Positions 38,243 to 46,642 of a stretch of DNA of 64,000 nucleotides are shown piece by piece. Position 1 is the first letter of the stretch. Every line of letters begins with the position of its first letter. Origin of the DNA: Streptomyces sp. A2-16 (GTDB taxonomy: Bacteria; Actinomycetota; Actinomycetes; Streptomycetales; Streptomycetaceae); assembly GCF_018128905.1 (NCBI RefSeq), contig NZ_CP063808.1, positions 806,001 to 870,000 on the forward strand, given 5' to 3'. The notes beneath the pieces were generated by a model. That model made no database searches. It was given only the letters and a program-made list of their open reading frames with translations, and was not told where the DNA came from. A program made the position numbers and the translations under genes.

Positions 38243-39942
38243 CAGGTGGTGGCCATGGCGGCGGCGGTGAGGTCGGTCAGGCGGTAGCCGCGGCCTTGCG
38301 TGGTCTTGCGCGCCGGAACCCCGTCCAGAAGACGCGAGAGCTGCTTTCCGCGTTCGGTCGGATCGGTTTCCGTGATCCCGAGGGCCGGGGCCAGGTCGGG
38401 CGTGGGCATGAAGTCCACTCCGGTGTTCCGCATCAGCTCGATTGCCTGCTTCAGCGGAGAATCCGGGATCGCTGCTTCGCGGCGGGCGTGGACCTCATCG
38501 ACCACGTCCCAGATGACCTCATCCGCGAAATTGAACCCCCGGAGCAGGGTGGACGTACCGTTGGCGAACAGCACGGCCTGTCCCTTGACATCCGGGTCCA
38601 GAAGCGCCGGGTGGATCGGGGCGACCGTATCGAAGTACGAATCCCCGAGGGCCACTTTCGCGCTGCCCTCCGATGCCACGTAGAGGCACATTCGGTACAG
38701 GAATTGATCCCGTACCTTCACCGGGATCGCGTCCTTTGCCGGGCGCTGGGTCAGCATCACGGTGGCGATTCCGGATTCCAGGGCTTTCGAGACCAGGGAC
38801 CGGGACTTGTCCTCTACCCGGCGGACCTGCTCTTTCGATTCCTTGGTTCCGTTGTCGGTGTAGAAGTCGGCGGCCTCATCGACGATGAAGAACACCGGTT
38901 TGAAGACCGGTGCCGGCTGCCGGTTGCGGATGGCGTCCTGGAGTTGTGTATACCGGCGGTCCACGCGGGAGTTCAGCTCATCGAGCATGTCTTCCAGGAC
39001 GGCGGGATCGTCGGACGCCTCGTAACGGACGGCGAGTTTCTCGAACTTGGTCAGCCCGCACAGTTTCCCGTCGAGCAGATACAGATCGAACTCGCCGTAC
39101 GCGATGAGCAGACAGGTGATGAGGCCGTTGACCAGCGTCGTCTTGCCCATCTGCGTCATGCCGGCGATGAGCAGGGACGCCTTGTCGAACGTCGGCACCC
39201 CAGCGAGCCGGCCGGTGACCTCGTGTCCGAGGGGAACCCCCGCGAACGACTGGATCTCCTGCCGGGTCGGTGCGGGGAACGCGGTGCTGAACGGGGGCTC
39301 GTTCAGCACGAGCAGCCGCACATGGCGCTCGCTGCGGCGGGATGTCTCCAGCTTCAGGTGCAGGCGGGTGACGCCGAACATCGACGCGATCCGGTCGAGC
39401 CGTTTCGCGACGTCGTCGTGCGTGCGCCCCTCCGGCATCAGGAAGTCGTAGACGGTGCCGATGCCCGGCAGCGTCTCGATGGTGGCGTCCCCGGCGCGGA
39501 CCTGTTCGTTCCTGGCGATCGCCCCGACCCTGCTGAGCAGCATGGTCAGTTGCGGGTGGCTCTCGCTCCCGCCCGGGGACGTTCCGGCAGGCAATTGCGT
39601 CTCACCTGCGGGACCACCGGGAGTCGGCCCCGCTGCGGCGGCCTGTTCAGGCGTTCCCTGCCATACGGCGGGGGCTTCCTGCGTGAAAGCCACCTGCGGG
39701 GCTCCGGTCTTCGGCTGCGGGCGGTGCGCCCACAGGCGCGGGATGCCCGTGCGGATCCTCCAGGCCAGATAGCCCAGCGCAACCAGCGTCCCGGCGGTGC
39801 CCAGGACCGTGACCGGCCAGGACAGGCCCAACTTGTCCTTGATGGCGGCCAGGGCACCAAAGGCAATCGCCAGGCCGCCGATCGCGCCGGTCATCTGCCC
39901 GTAGGTGTCCTCGCCCTTGCTCTGCTGTGGCTTCCTTCCCAC
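38242..39942 (-). CDS. FtsK/SpoIIIE-type DNA translocase (TraB-like)
   Basis: 566 residues. Two membrane segments lie near the N-terminus (about 17-35 and 43-62), followed by a Pro/Ala-rich linker. The motor domain has Walker A GMTQMGKT (261-268) and Walker B VFFIVDEA (350-357), then SKALESGIATVMLTQRPAKDAIP, typical of FtsK-like translocases. The C-terminal 60 residues look like a small winged helix that could read DNA repeats. In Streptomyces elements such a protein alone can move double-stranded DNA between hyphae. Confidence 0.9.
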   Translation of the reverse strand: MGRKPQQSKGEDTYGQMTGAIGGLAIAFGALAAIKDKLGLSWPVTVLGTAGTLVALGYLAWRIRTGIPRLWAHRPQPKTGAPQVAFTQEAPAVWQGTPEQAAAAGPTPGGPAGETQLPAGTSPGGSESHPQLTMLLSRVGAIARNEQVRAGDATIETLPGIGTVYDFLMPEGRTHDDVAKRLDRIASMFGVTRLHLKLETSRRSERHVRLLVLNEPPFSTAFPAPTRQEIQSFAGVPLGHEVTGRLAGVPTFDKASLLIAGMTQMGKTTLVNGLITCLLIAYGEFDLYLLDGKLCGLTKFEKLAVRYEASDDPAVLEDMLDELNSRVDRRYTQLQDAIRNRQPAPVFKPVFFIVDEAADFYTDNGTKESKEQVRRVEDKSRSLVSKALESGIATVMLTQRPAKDAIPVKVRDQFLYRMCLYVASEGSAKVALGDSYFDTVAPIHPALLDPDVKGQAVLFANGTSTLLRGFNFADEVIWDVVDEVHARREAAIPDSPLKQAIELMRNTGVDFMPTPDLAPALGITETDPTERGKQLSRLLDGVPARKTTQGRGYRLTDLTAAAMATT

Positions 39943-40110
39943 ACCCCTCCGTTCTTCACGATCTCGCGCAAGCGGGCACGGCCCGCCCGCACTTGGTCTG
40001 GTGGGTTTCCGTGAGGCTCGCCGGGTCTGCGCCGGGTCTGCGAACGTGCCGCTCGCCGGGGCTCACCGGGTCTGCTTCACTGGTGTCGACTGCTTCCGGC
40101 AGTCGCAACG

Positions 40111-40141
40111 ACGGCCAGCCCACTAGTCCTGGGCTGGCCGT
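40111..40141 (-). terminator. Strong hairpin upstream of the translocase gene
   Basis: A perfect 12-bp stem ACGGCCAGCCCA/TGGGCTGGCCGT with a 7-base loop, 25 bp beyond the stop of the DUF2637-like gene. Next to it (40010-40080) CCGGGTCTGC repeats three times. It probably ends the upstream operon, so the translocase may have its own promoter in 39943-40110. Confidence 0.8.
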
Positions 40142-40165
40142 CATTGGTGTGTGCCGGACGCTGCT

Positions 40166-41197
40166 TTAGGGCTGTGCGTCCTCCGCGTCGATCAGCGCGG
40201 CGTAGGCCTTGCGCACCCGCTCTTCCTTCGCGGAGAAGCCGGCCGCGCGGTACGCGGCCAGGGCCTTGCGGTACGAGAGCGGGGGGTTCTCGGAGTGGCG
40301 CAGCCACCGCAGCACGACGGTGAGCTGTTCCTCGCTCAGCGGCTCGCCTGGCTCGGGGGTGTCGACGCCGGCCACGGCCGCCACCCGAGCGAGCGCCGAC
40401 CAGTCGAGCGGGGTGTGTCCCTCGCCCTGGGAAGCGGTCAGTTCGGGTACCGGGGACACGGGGCTGACCTGGGGGGACACAGGGGACACACCCGGGGACA
40501 CGGCGGGGGACACACCCCCGTCCGACCACTGGCCCAACACCCGGGCGAGATCCTCGTCCGAGAACAGCGCCGGTACCGCCTGCGGGACGTCGGCCACCGG
40601 GTGTTCCGCGGTGAGCTTGGTCAGCTCCTCGGCTGCCTCGTGGCGCACCTTCTGTGCCTTGCCGCGGGCCTTGTGCTCCTCGCGCTCCAGGACGGCCGCG
40701 GTGGTCTGGCGGTCGGTCTTGGCGCGGGTGACCGCGCGGCCGATGGCGACCTGGTCCCGCGTCGCGCTGCGCACGGCGTCGATCTGCGCCTGTGCCTCGC
40801 GGGAGATTCGGGTGGCGTCCCGTTCCACGGCCATGATGAGCGTGGCCTTGGCGGCGGCCGGGACCACGGCGCCGATGACCGCGACGACCGCGGTGGCGTA
40901 CAGCAGGCCGTGGGTGAACAGCACTCCGACCGACGTCACGAGGAACAGCCACCCTAGGGCGGTGGGCAGCGTTGCCTTGGAGCCCTGACGGCGGTGGGCG
41001 GTCTCCATGGCCAGCGCGTACAGCCACACCGCGTCGTAGATCCCGGCCACGGTGTAGGCGAGCGGCGCCGGCGCCTGGTGGGAGAGGATCTCCCCCACCG
41101 CGTAGACCGTCCAGCCCAGCGAGAGGCCGGTCAGTCCGGCCGGCAGACTCCAATGCACCGTCCTGCGCAGCACGGCTCGCACTTCCTTCCAGTCCAT
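40166..41197 (-). CDS. DUF2637-like membrane protein, spread/transfer associated
   Basis: 343 residues. Four N-terminal membrane segments (VHWSLPAGLTGLSLGWTVYAV, YTVAGIYDAVWLYALAM, LGWLFLVTSVGVLFTHGLLY and AVVAVIGAVVPAAAKATLIM) are followed by a coiled-coil-like region. A Val/Ser/Pro-repeat linker (SPGVSPVSPQVSPVSP) and a helical C-terminal domain with LTVVLRWLRHSENPPLSYRKAL come next. This layout is common in Streptomyces mobile elements and associated with transfer or spread. Precise role unknown. Confidence 0.75.
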   Translation of the reverse strand: MDWKEVRAVLRRTVHWSLPAGLTGLSLGWTVYAVGEILSHQAPAPLAYTVAGIYDAVWLYALAMETAHRRQGSKATLPTALGWLFLVTSVGVLFTHGLLYATAVVAVIGAVVPAAAKATLIMAVERDATRISREAQAQIDAVRSATRDQVAIGRAVTRAKTDRQTTAAVLEREEHKARGKAQKVRHEAAEELTKLTAEHPVADVPQAVPALFSDEDLARVLGQWSDGGVSPAVSPGVSPVSPQVSPVSPVPELTASQGEGHTPLDWSALARVAAVAGVDTPEPGEPLSEEQLTVVLRWLRHSENPPLSYRKALAAYRAAGFSAKEERVRKAYAALIDAEDAQP

Positions 41198-41201
41198 GTG
41201 A

Positions 41202-41582
41202 TCACTCCTTGTTCTGGTCGTCGGGGTAGGCGCAGGGGACGCAGACCCCGAGGGATGAGGGGATGACGTATCCGGCGTCCTTGCGGCACTGCGGGCAGGT
41301 CCGGCGTGCTCGCATCGCGCACGCCAGGGCCCGCCGCTTGGCCGGGGTCATCGGCCGGACCGGCTTGGCTTTGTCGAGCCGGTACAGGTAGGCGACCAGC
41401 GGTCCACGCCGGTAGCGGGGCCGGAGTATCTGGCCGGCGATCGGCTGGCCGCCGGGGCGCAATCCGCGGGCCCGTAACTGCCGTCTGGTCGCCAGTCCGT
41501 CGGGCGCGTACCGCCACGGCCAGGTGGGGATGCCGAGGCGGGCGCCGTTCGGGTCATAGCACTTGCCCCAGGTGACGGACAT
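41202..41582 (-). CDS. RRQRL-type zinc-binding protein of actinomycete elements
   Basis: 126 residues. It has the conserved ATRRQLRARGLRPGGQPI and RPMTPAKRRALACAMRARRTCPQC. The C-terminal zinc ribbon has CPQC and CVPC pairs. Proteins of this layout recur in Streptomyces integrative elements next to transfer genes; no activity is known. It begins one base inside the previous stop (TGATG) and lies four bases ahead of the DUF2637-like gene. Confidence 0.78.
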   Translation of the reverse strand: MSVTWGKCYDPNGARLGIPTWPWRYAPDGLATRRQLRARGLRPGGQPIAGQILRPRYRRGPLVAYLYRLDKAKPVRPMTPAKRRALACAMRARRTCPQCRKDAGYVIPSSLGVCVPCAYPDDQNKE

Positions 41583-41911
41583 CAGGTCGTCGCCCCGGCC
41601 GGTTGCGGGGCGGTGATGCTGCCGTATCCGACCAGGTCCACGACCGTGCCCGCGCGGCCGACGCTTGTTGTCAGGACGCGGGTGTGGCCGTTGCTCTGCT
41701 CGCGGTGGACCACGGCCTCCGGCGGGATGCCCAGGGCCTCGCGCCATGCCTCGAAGCCGGACAGGTCGTCGTGAAACGACAGCTCCAACCGGTCCGGGTA
41801 GATGGTCGACACCGCTACGGCCGGCGCCGACAGGTACCCGAAGTCCGCAGCCAGCAGGCGCAGCGCCCGCAGCGGCACGGCCAGGTCGTCCAATGTCAGA
41901 CCCTCGCTCAT
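41582..41911 (-). CDS. Hypothetical protein, 109 aa
   Basis: A soluble protein with a helical N-terminus (LTLDDLAVPLRALRLLAADFG) and beta strands in the middle (RLELSFHDDLSGFEAWREAL). No recognised family. It overlaps both neighbours (4 bp upstream, 1 bp downstream), which supports it as a real member of the transfer operon. Confidence 0.65.
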   Translation of the reverse strand: MSEGLTLDDLAVPLRALRLLAADFGYLSAPAVAVSTIYPDRLELSFHDDLSGFEAWREALGIPPEAVVHREQSNGHTRVLTTSVGRAGTVVDLVGYGSITAPQPAGATT

Positions 41912-42201
41912 GCCGCGACTCCCCGACGCGCCGTACGGCGGCGGGCGAGGCGGGGCAGCGGGACCACGTTGAACAGGTCCGGGTTCTCATCGACTACCCG
42001 CGCGGCCAGCCGGATCAGGTCGTCGGGCAGGCTGCCGTACTCGGGGTCCGCCAGGATGTCGCGGGCCGCGTCGAGGCGGGCCGCGCGCTCCATCTCGCTC
42101 TCGCCGTCGACTCCGAGCCAGAGTTCGGCGGGAGTGCCAAGGGCGAGTTCGACGAAGTCCTCTGGGGTGTCGGCCCGGTGGCCGCCGACGTAACTGTGCA
42201 T
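41908..42201 (-). CDS. Hypothetical protein, 97 aa, first gene of transfer operon
   Basis: From ATG at 42201, which has GGGAGCTCCC just upstream. Acidic, with RADTPEDFVELALGTPAELW and ERAARLDAARDILADP. It ends in a basic RLARRRTARRG tail. No known domain. Its stop overlaps the next start by 4 bp. Confidence 0.6.
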   Translation of the reverse strand: MHSYVGGHRADTPEDFVELALGTPAELWLGVDGESEMERAARLDAARDILADPEYGSLPDDLIRLAARVVDENPDLFNVVPLPRLARRRTARRGVAA

Positions 42202-42315
42202 GGGAGCTCCCATGTCGAAGGGACGAAGAAAGCCGGAAGCCGCGAGCGCGCCCACCAGAGGGCGGCGGCCGGTCCGGGAAGTACGGCGCCGCCGCGCGAT
42301 GCGGCGGGCCGGAGT

Positions 42316-42346
42316 GCTCCGGCCGGGAGTCGAACCCGGCCGGAGC
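42316..42346 (-). other. tRNA acceptor/T-arm minihelix-like hairpin
   Basis: Read on the minus strand, GCTCCGG-CCGGG, loop TTCGACT, CCCGG-CCGGAGC, then A. That is a perfect 12-bp stem with a 7-base loop matching a tRNA T-loop. It would be a 7-bp acceptor stem stacked on a 5-bp T-stem without the D and anticodon arms. It may simply be a terminator hairpin ahead of the transfer operon; the T-loop sequence is what makes it notable. Confidence 0.5.
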
Positions 42347-42437
42347 CGTCAGTGCGGTGGAGATGTTCAGTAGGGGTGCGGGCCGCGCGGACGCGGCGGC
42401 AGCGGATCCTTCGTCTTCTCGTGCTCGCCGCCGGCCA

Positions 42438-42554
42438 TCAACGGCCGCCCCGAGCACGGGCGTTGTCTTCGCTGCGCTTGTTCGCCTCGCCTGCCTTGCG
42501 GGACAGTTCGTCCCGTTCCGCGTCTGTCAGACTGGTGATCACAGGTGCCTCCAC
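42438..42554 (-). CDS. Possible very small protein
   Basis: 38 codons from GTG at 42554, giving a charged helix (TSLTDAERDELSRKAGEANK) with a basic end. No good ribosome-binding site is seen, and a longer frame to 42761 has low-complexity sequence. The helical, non-random composition is the only support. Confidence 0.3.
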   Translation of the reverse strand: MEAPVITSLTDAERDELSRKAGEANKRSEDNARARGGR

Positions 42555-43246
42555 ATCAGGTGCCTGCTCGCGGTCCCTCGGGTCGCACCCCGGGGGACCG
42601 CTCAGGGCCGGACTTTCCGGCTCCCCCCGCCCCGCCCATGCAGCCAGCGCACCAGGTGCGGGCCGGACGGGCGAGGAGAGGCAACCGGCCGCAGCGCAAG
42701 CCGCCGCGAGACCAGGAAGAGGCGGACCGGGGAGGGCTTCAAGCGCCGCCGACCGGTCCACCCGGCAGCGCCCGTGTATGTCGTCGGCTCACGCCGACCT
42801 CCCTCAGGTAGCAGGGATGCGGCTTCACCGGCGCTCCGTTGCTACGGACTACCGGTCCCGAGCCGGGTAATCGGGCGCGTCATCGTCACTGCTCTGACGC
42901 CAGCAGGGCGGCATGCACCAGGTGGCACCCCAAAGGGATGTTCTCCAGAGCCGATGCAGGTGGCTGCGCCGCCGACGACATCACCCGGTCGTCTCGGGGG
43001 CGGTCTTCTCATCCCGCCACGTGCGTTGGGGCCTGCTGTACTTCCCCACACCCGCGATGGGGTGGCGCCTGCCAGGCGCGTAGGGGGAGAGCTTCGTACA
43101 TCACGGCGGTTTGCCACCCGGACCCTCGCCCTAGGCACCTGCCGTGACCGCCGCTCTCGCGTCAGCCCCGCACGATCACTCTTCAGTTCTCAAGGAACGG
43201 CCTGCTTGGTGCACACGCCGGATCTGCCCCATCCGGGGCCCGTTCG
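42555..43246. other. Gene-poor control region of the element
   Basis: About 700 bp without a supportable gene, between the transfer operon and the regulatory genes. It contains small inverted repeats, for example GTCGGC/GCCGAC near 42785 and GCGCCT/AGGCGC near 43066. An open frame crosses it on the plus strand, but its composition is not protein-like. It is a likely place for promoters of the leftward transfer operon. Confidence 0.4.
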
Positions 43247-43277
43247 CATGCAGTACCTGTTTTACAGGTACTGCATG
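43247..43277. promoter_or_regulatory. 13-bp perfect inverted repeat, probable operator
   Basis: CATGCAGTACCTG and its exact complement flank TTTTA. It is AT-richer than its surroundings and lies between the transfer operon and the XRE gene. The GTAC-containing arms suit a GntR-type dimer such as the one encoded at 45233. KorSA-like repressors of AICEs act through sites of this kind; the pairing here is inferred. Confidence 0.65.
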
Positions 43278-43381
43278 GTGGTCCGTCAAGTACAAGCACG
43301 GATCCGCTTGGGTTTCGCGCCGGTACTTCTTGGCGCACACTCAGAATCGCCCCAGGTCAGGGGAGTTAGTCACCCCGTACG

Positions 43382-43410
43382 TAGACAGCTCGAAATCATC
43401 TGGCTACGGT
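43382..43410 (+). promoter_or_regulatory. Probable promoter of the XRE-Nudix operon
   Basis: TAGACA, 17 bp, then TACGGT matches the vegetative Streptomyces promoter consensus. It ends 35 bp ahead of the GTG start at 43445. Confidence 0.55.
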
Positions 43411-43444
43411 CAAGAAGTCCCTAGAAGTCCACGCGGGGGTAAAG

Positions 43445-44200
43445 GTGTCCAACGAACGACTGAGGTCTGCCCTGTTGGCGCGCGGCATGACGATCCAGGA
43501 TCTGGCTGCCGAGATCGGGGTGATCCCCAAGACCATCGAGCGCTGGGTCACGCAGGGCAAGGTGCCGTACCGGCGCCACCAGTACGCGACGGCGACAGCA
43601 CTCCAGGTCGACGTAACGATGCTGTGGGACGACTCCCGGACTCAGGAGTCCGCAACTGACCTGAGCAAAGCGGAGATCGTCACGGCCTACCCGCACCGCC
43701 ACGTCGTACCGACGGACTTGTGGCGGGAGATGTGCGAGCGCGCCAAGGAGCGCATCGACATCCTGGTCTACGCAGGCATCGGCCTTGCCGAAGATCCGCG
43801 CTTCCTCTCTGTCCTCAAAGCGAAATCGAAGAGCGTCGCGATTCGCGTCCTGATGGGCGACCCCGCGTGTGAGGCCGTCATCCAGCGCGGCATCGACGAA
43901 GGCCACCGCATCATGGACGGCAAGATTCGCAACGCCCTGGTCAACTACAGCCCTCTGTTCACTAGCCACCCCGACATCGCGTTCCGCTTGCACGACACCG
44001 TGCTCTACAACTCGATCTACCGAGCGGATGACGAGATGCTCGTGAACACGCATGTGTACGGCATCGGCGCCTACCTGGCTCCTGTCCTGCACCTACGGCG
44101 ACTCCCCGGGGCGGGACTCTTCGAGACATTCGCCAATAGCGTGCAGCAGACCTGGGAAGGCGCAAGGCCAGTGACCGAAGACGACATCACAGGAGCATGA
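43445..44200 (+). CDS. XRE-family regulator with DUF5919-type C-terminus
   Basis: 251 residues. The N-terminal HTH reads GMTIQDLAAEIGVIPKTIERWVTQGKVPYRRH. The larger C-terminal domain (ERAKERIDILVYAGIGLAED, VAIRVLMGDPACEAV and NSIYRADDEMLVNTHVYG) resembles a phospholipase D-like fold without clear catalytic repeats. GTG at 43445 has GGGGG upstream. Genes like this sit directly before a Nudix gene in many AICEs. It ends three bases before the Nudix start. Confidence 0.8.
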   Translation: MSNERLRSALLARGMTIQDLAAEIGVIPKTIERWVTQGKVPYRRHQYATATALQVDVTMLWDDSRTQESATDLSKAEIVTAYPHRHVVPTDLWREMCERAKERIDILVYAGIGLAEDPRFLSVLKAKSKSVAIRVLMGDPACEAVIQRGIDEGHRIMDGKIRNALVNYSPLFTSHPDIAFRLHDTVLYNSIYRADDEMLVNTHVYGIGAYLAPVLHLRRLPGAGLFETFANSVQQTWEGARPVTEDDITGA

Positions 44201-44203
44201 GCC

Positions 44204-44677
44204 ATGGGACGCATCGACTACCTTCACGACCCCGACGCCCCGCCGGCCAACTCGGTAGTGCCTTCCGTCGTGGCATTCGTGCAGAACGATGCGGGACAGG
44301 TGCTGATGATCCAGCGCTCTGACAACGGCCGTTGGGCCCTGCCCGGCGGCGGGCACGACGTCGGTGAGTCCATTAGCGGCACCGTGGTGCGCGAGGTCTG
44401 GGAAGAGACGGGCGTAAAGGCCGAAGTCGTCGACATGTCCGGGATCTACACCGACCCTGGGCACGTGATGCAGTACGACGACGGCGAGGTGCGCCAGCAG
44501 TTCAGCATCTGCTTTCGCGCGCGACCGGTCGGCGGCGAACTTCGTACGAGCAACGAGACCACTCAGGTCCGCTGGGTCGACCCAGCGGACCTGACGACGT
44601 TGGACGTGCACCCTACGATGCGGCTCCGAATCGAGCACGCCATGGACCGGACGCGCCCGACCCCCTACATCGGCTGA
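44204..44677 (+). CDS. Nudix hydrolase, Pif-like
   Basis: 157 residues with a complete Nudix box: GHDVGESISGTVVREVWEET, followed by GV. All catalytic Glu residues and the Arg are present. In pSAM2 the Nudix protein Pif prevents redundant transfer into cells that already carry the element, and its gene sits in an equivalent regulatory block. That role is inferred here from context. An AGGAG lies ahead of the ATG. It overlaps the convergent HD gene by 13 bp. Confidence 0.85.
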   Translation: MGRIDYLHDPDAPPANSVVPSVVAFVQNDAGQVLMIQRSDNGRWALPGGGHDVGESISGTVVREVWEETGVKAEVVDMSGIYTDPGHVMQYDDGEVRQQFSICFRARPVGGELRTSNETTQVRWVDPADLTTLDVHPTMRLRIEHAMDRTRPTPYIG

Positions 44678-45231
44678 CGCTTGGCGGCGCCGACTCGTTC
44701 GAGCACGCGCGAGGTGCAAGCCAGGATCTCGGGTTCGGCCCGGCGGATGAACTGCCCGATCAGGCTCTCCGGTCCGTACCGACCGGTGATCTCATTGATT
44801 CGATCGATCGGGTTCGTGGGCGTGCCGTCCGGTGTGGTGTTCATGTCGCAGTAGCAGAGCGCATCGTTCAGGTGCGCGCTCTCGCGGGGGAACTCGCCCT
44901 CCAATTCCTCGCGCATGCCGCGGGCTTCCGCCTCCAGCCAGGCGCAGGAGTGGTGAGCAACCAGGTTGATGACCCGTTCATCGGCACCAGCCGCATCCCG
45001 GAGGTATCGAGCCCCGTCCAGCGGGTGAAAGCCCGTCTTGGCGAGGTCCGGGGCATAGCCGATGTCGTGCAGTACCGCCGCGGCCTCCAGTAGATCCGCG
45101 TCCTGGTCAAGAACGAGCGCGATCGTCCGCGCCCGCTCGGCTACGCCGAGGCAGTGCTTCCAGCGCCGCGGAAGCGGTTCGGCGAGCAGAGACTCAGCCA
45201 GGGGATAGGCCCACTCGGTCAACGTCGGCAA
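44665..45231 (-). CDS. HD-domain phosphohydrolase
   Basis: 188 residues with the metal-binding HD pattern: WKHCLGVAERA (first His), AAVLHDIGY (His-Asp) and LVAHHSCAWLEAEA. A later Asp lies in LCYCDMNTTPDG. Likely a nucleotide or dinucleotide phosphohydrolase; substrate unknown. Such genes accompany the XRE/Nudix/GntR block in AICEs. It is cotranscribed with the GntR gene, one base apart. Confidence 0.85.
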   Translation of the reverse strand: MPTLTEWAYPLAESLLAEPLPRRWKHCLGVAERARTIALVLDQDADLLEAAAVLHDIGYAPDLAKTGFHPLDGARYLRDAAGADERVINLVAHHSCAWLEAEARGMREELEGEFPRESAHLNDALCYCDMNTTPDGTPTNPIDRINEITGRYGPESLIGQFIRRAEPEILACTSRVLERVGAAKRQPM

Positions 45232-45232
45232 G

Positions 45233-45694
45233 CTACGAACGCTCCTCTCGCGTCGGCACGGCGCGGACGGTCCGCACCTTGCCCTGTCCGCCGCCCGCCA
45301 GCACGCCGGCGGTCTGCAACTTCTCCAGCGCCTTGGTCACGGTGGGGCGCGAGACGCCGAACCGGCCAGCCAAAGCGGAAGCGCTCGGGAAGGCTTCCCC
45401 CACTTCGAGCCCCTCAGCCGTGATGATGTCGGCGATGCGCTCTTCCAGGGGGCGTTGATCTGTTGGTGCTCCGGCCCGTACTACACGCCACCGCCCACCC
45501 GGTACTGGCTCGGCGATGCCGTTCTTATGGAGGACCCCGAACGCTCGGAGCGCGACGCCGCGCGAGATCTTGTAGTCGCGCATCAGATCAGCAGCAGACG
45601 GCAGCTCCGTCATCGTTGGTTCCGCCTCAATCCTGGCCTTCACCGCGTCTGCGACCCATAGATAAGTCCCTCGGGGGCTGGCCTGCTGCGACAC
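45233..45694 (-). CDS. GntR-type regulator with two winged-helix segments
   Basis: 153 residues containing two related wHTH units: LPSAADLMRDYKISRGVALRAFGVLHKNG and FPSASALAGRFGVSRPTVTKALEKLQTAG. There is no effector domain. Similar proteins (KorSA-like) repress transfer and replication genes of Streptomyces elements. A good candidate for binding the inverted repeat at 43247. Confidence 0.85.
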   Translation of the reverse strand: MSQQASPRGTYLWVADAVKARIEAEPTMTELPSAADLMRDYKISRGVALRAFGVLHKNGIAEPVPGGRWRVVRAGAPTDQRPLEERIADIITAEGLEVGEAFPSASALAGRFGVSRPTVTKALEKLQTAGVLAGGGQGKVRTVRAVPTREERS

Positions 45695-45766
45695 TCGCTC
45701 TCCCTCTCAGTCTGCCCGCCGTCCGATTCAAGCTTCCCATGTCTCCTGTTGCGGCAGGATGCTGCC

Positions 45767-46639
45767 GTGCAGTGGCTACCAACCTTCGACACCAAGCTCA
45801 ACGTTTGGACGACTGCTGCGATCATCGTCGCCAGCATCGGCCTCTACAACACCGTGCGTGGGTGGTGGCGCCACACGCTTGGCAAACGAGCGTTCTTTGT
45901 CAAGAACCTCCGGAAGCTGGCTCCGCACGTCAGACACGAGTACGCCAAGGACCTGTTTGGTGAGCCCGCGTGGCAGTACAAGCGGAGCATCGAGGAGTAC
46001 TCCGTTGTACCCGACACCGGAGACTTCGGGACCGTCGAACGAGAGATGACCGTCCGCACTTGGCCACTGGGCAGGATGGCCTATCTGACCACTTGGTGTA
46101 GTGAGGACGACGAGGTCGAGATGTACAGCATCACGACTCGTAGCAGGATCTTCCGACCTGCGGTCATGGTCGGTACCGACCATGTCGTCCGGCTAGGGAA
46201 GTCCTGCCTGTCTTCTCTGCCTGCTCCTAACCCTGATGTCGAAGGGCCCGTCCTGTGGGCTGTGGGCGCCCAACGGTACTCGTACGCGGAATGCCACTAC
46301 TTCGGTCGCCCGGGCGGCTACCGGACCTGGGTTGTGGGAGTTTCCGATGTCGGATACCCAGCGTTGGCCCCCGTCCGGTTGGGTGCCAACCCGGAGGTGT
46401 GTCATGACCCCTCGGAGATTGAGCGGTACCGGCAACAGGCTCGAATCAACTCAGTCCTCATCGCAGGTGGCAGCCCCCTGCGCCTCGGTTCCATCCTGCC
46501 GGCAGGGCTTGGCCCGGACAGTAGCCGTGTCGGTCTCGTTGAGCCTGAATACGGCTTCCGTGCACGCCTTATGAGATTTCGCTGGAAAATTCGGATGGCG
46601 GCGTCTCGTCTGCGTGAGCCAAAGGCCTCCGGAGAATGA
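45767..46639 (+). CDS. Membrane-anchored hypothetical protein (ETEC_3214-like)
   Basis: 290 residues from GTG at 45767; TTG at 45749 is also open. One N-terminal membrane helix (VWTTAAIIVASIGLYNTVRGWW) is followed by HTLGKRAFFVKNLRKLAPHVR, FGEPAWQ and a large soluble domain. The start resembles ETEC_3214-type proteins, which have no known function; I am not certain of this match. It is divergent from the GntR gene and begins the cargo region. Confidence 0.6.
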   Translation: MQWLPTFDTKLNVWTTAAIIVASIGLYNTVRGWWRHTLGKRAFFVKNLRKLAPHVRHEYAKDLFGEPAWQYKRSIEEYSVVPDTGDFGTVEREMTVRTWPLGRMAYLTTWCSEDDEVEMYSITTRSRIFRPAVMVGTDHVVRLGKSCLSSLPAPNPDVEGPVLWAVGAQRYSYAECHYFGRPGGYRTWVVGVSDVGYPALAPVRLGANPEVCHDPSEIERYRQQARINSVLIAGGSPLRLGSILPAGLGPDSSRVGLVEPEYGFRARLMRFRWKIRMAASRLREPKASGE

Positions 46640-46642
46640 AGT

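Noticed and set aside
40166..42554. Search for a relaxase among the genes upstream of the translocase
   Set aside because: No HUH three-histidine motif or MobA/MobC-like pattern was seen; the genes there are membrane, zinc-ribbon or short hypothetical proteins.
42357..43424. 355-codon plus-strand frame in the AICE control region
   Set aside because: Amino acid composition is not protein-like, no ribosome-binding site is seen, and the frame crosses the palindrome and promoter region.
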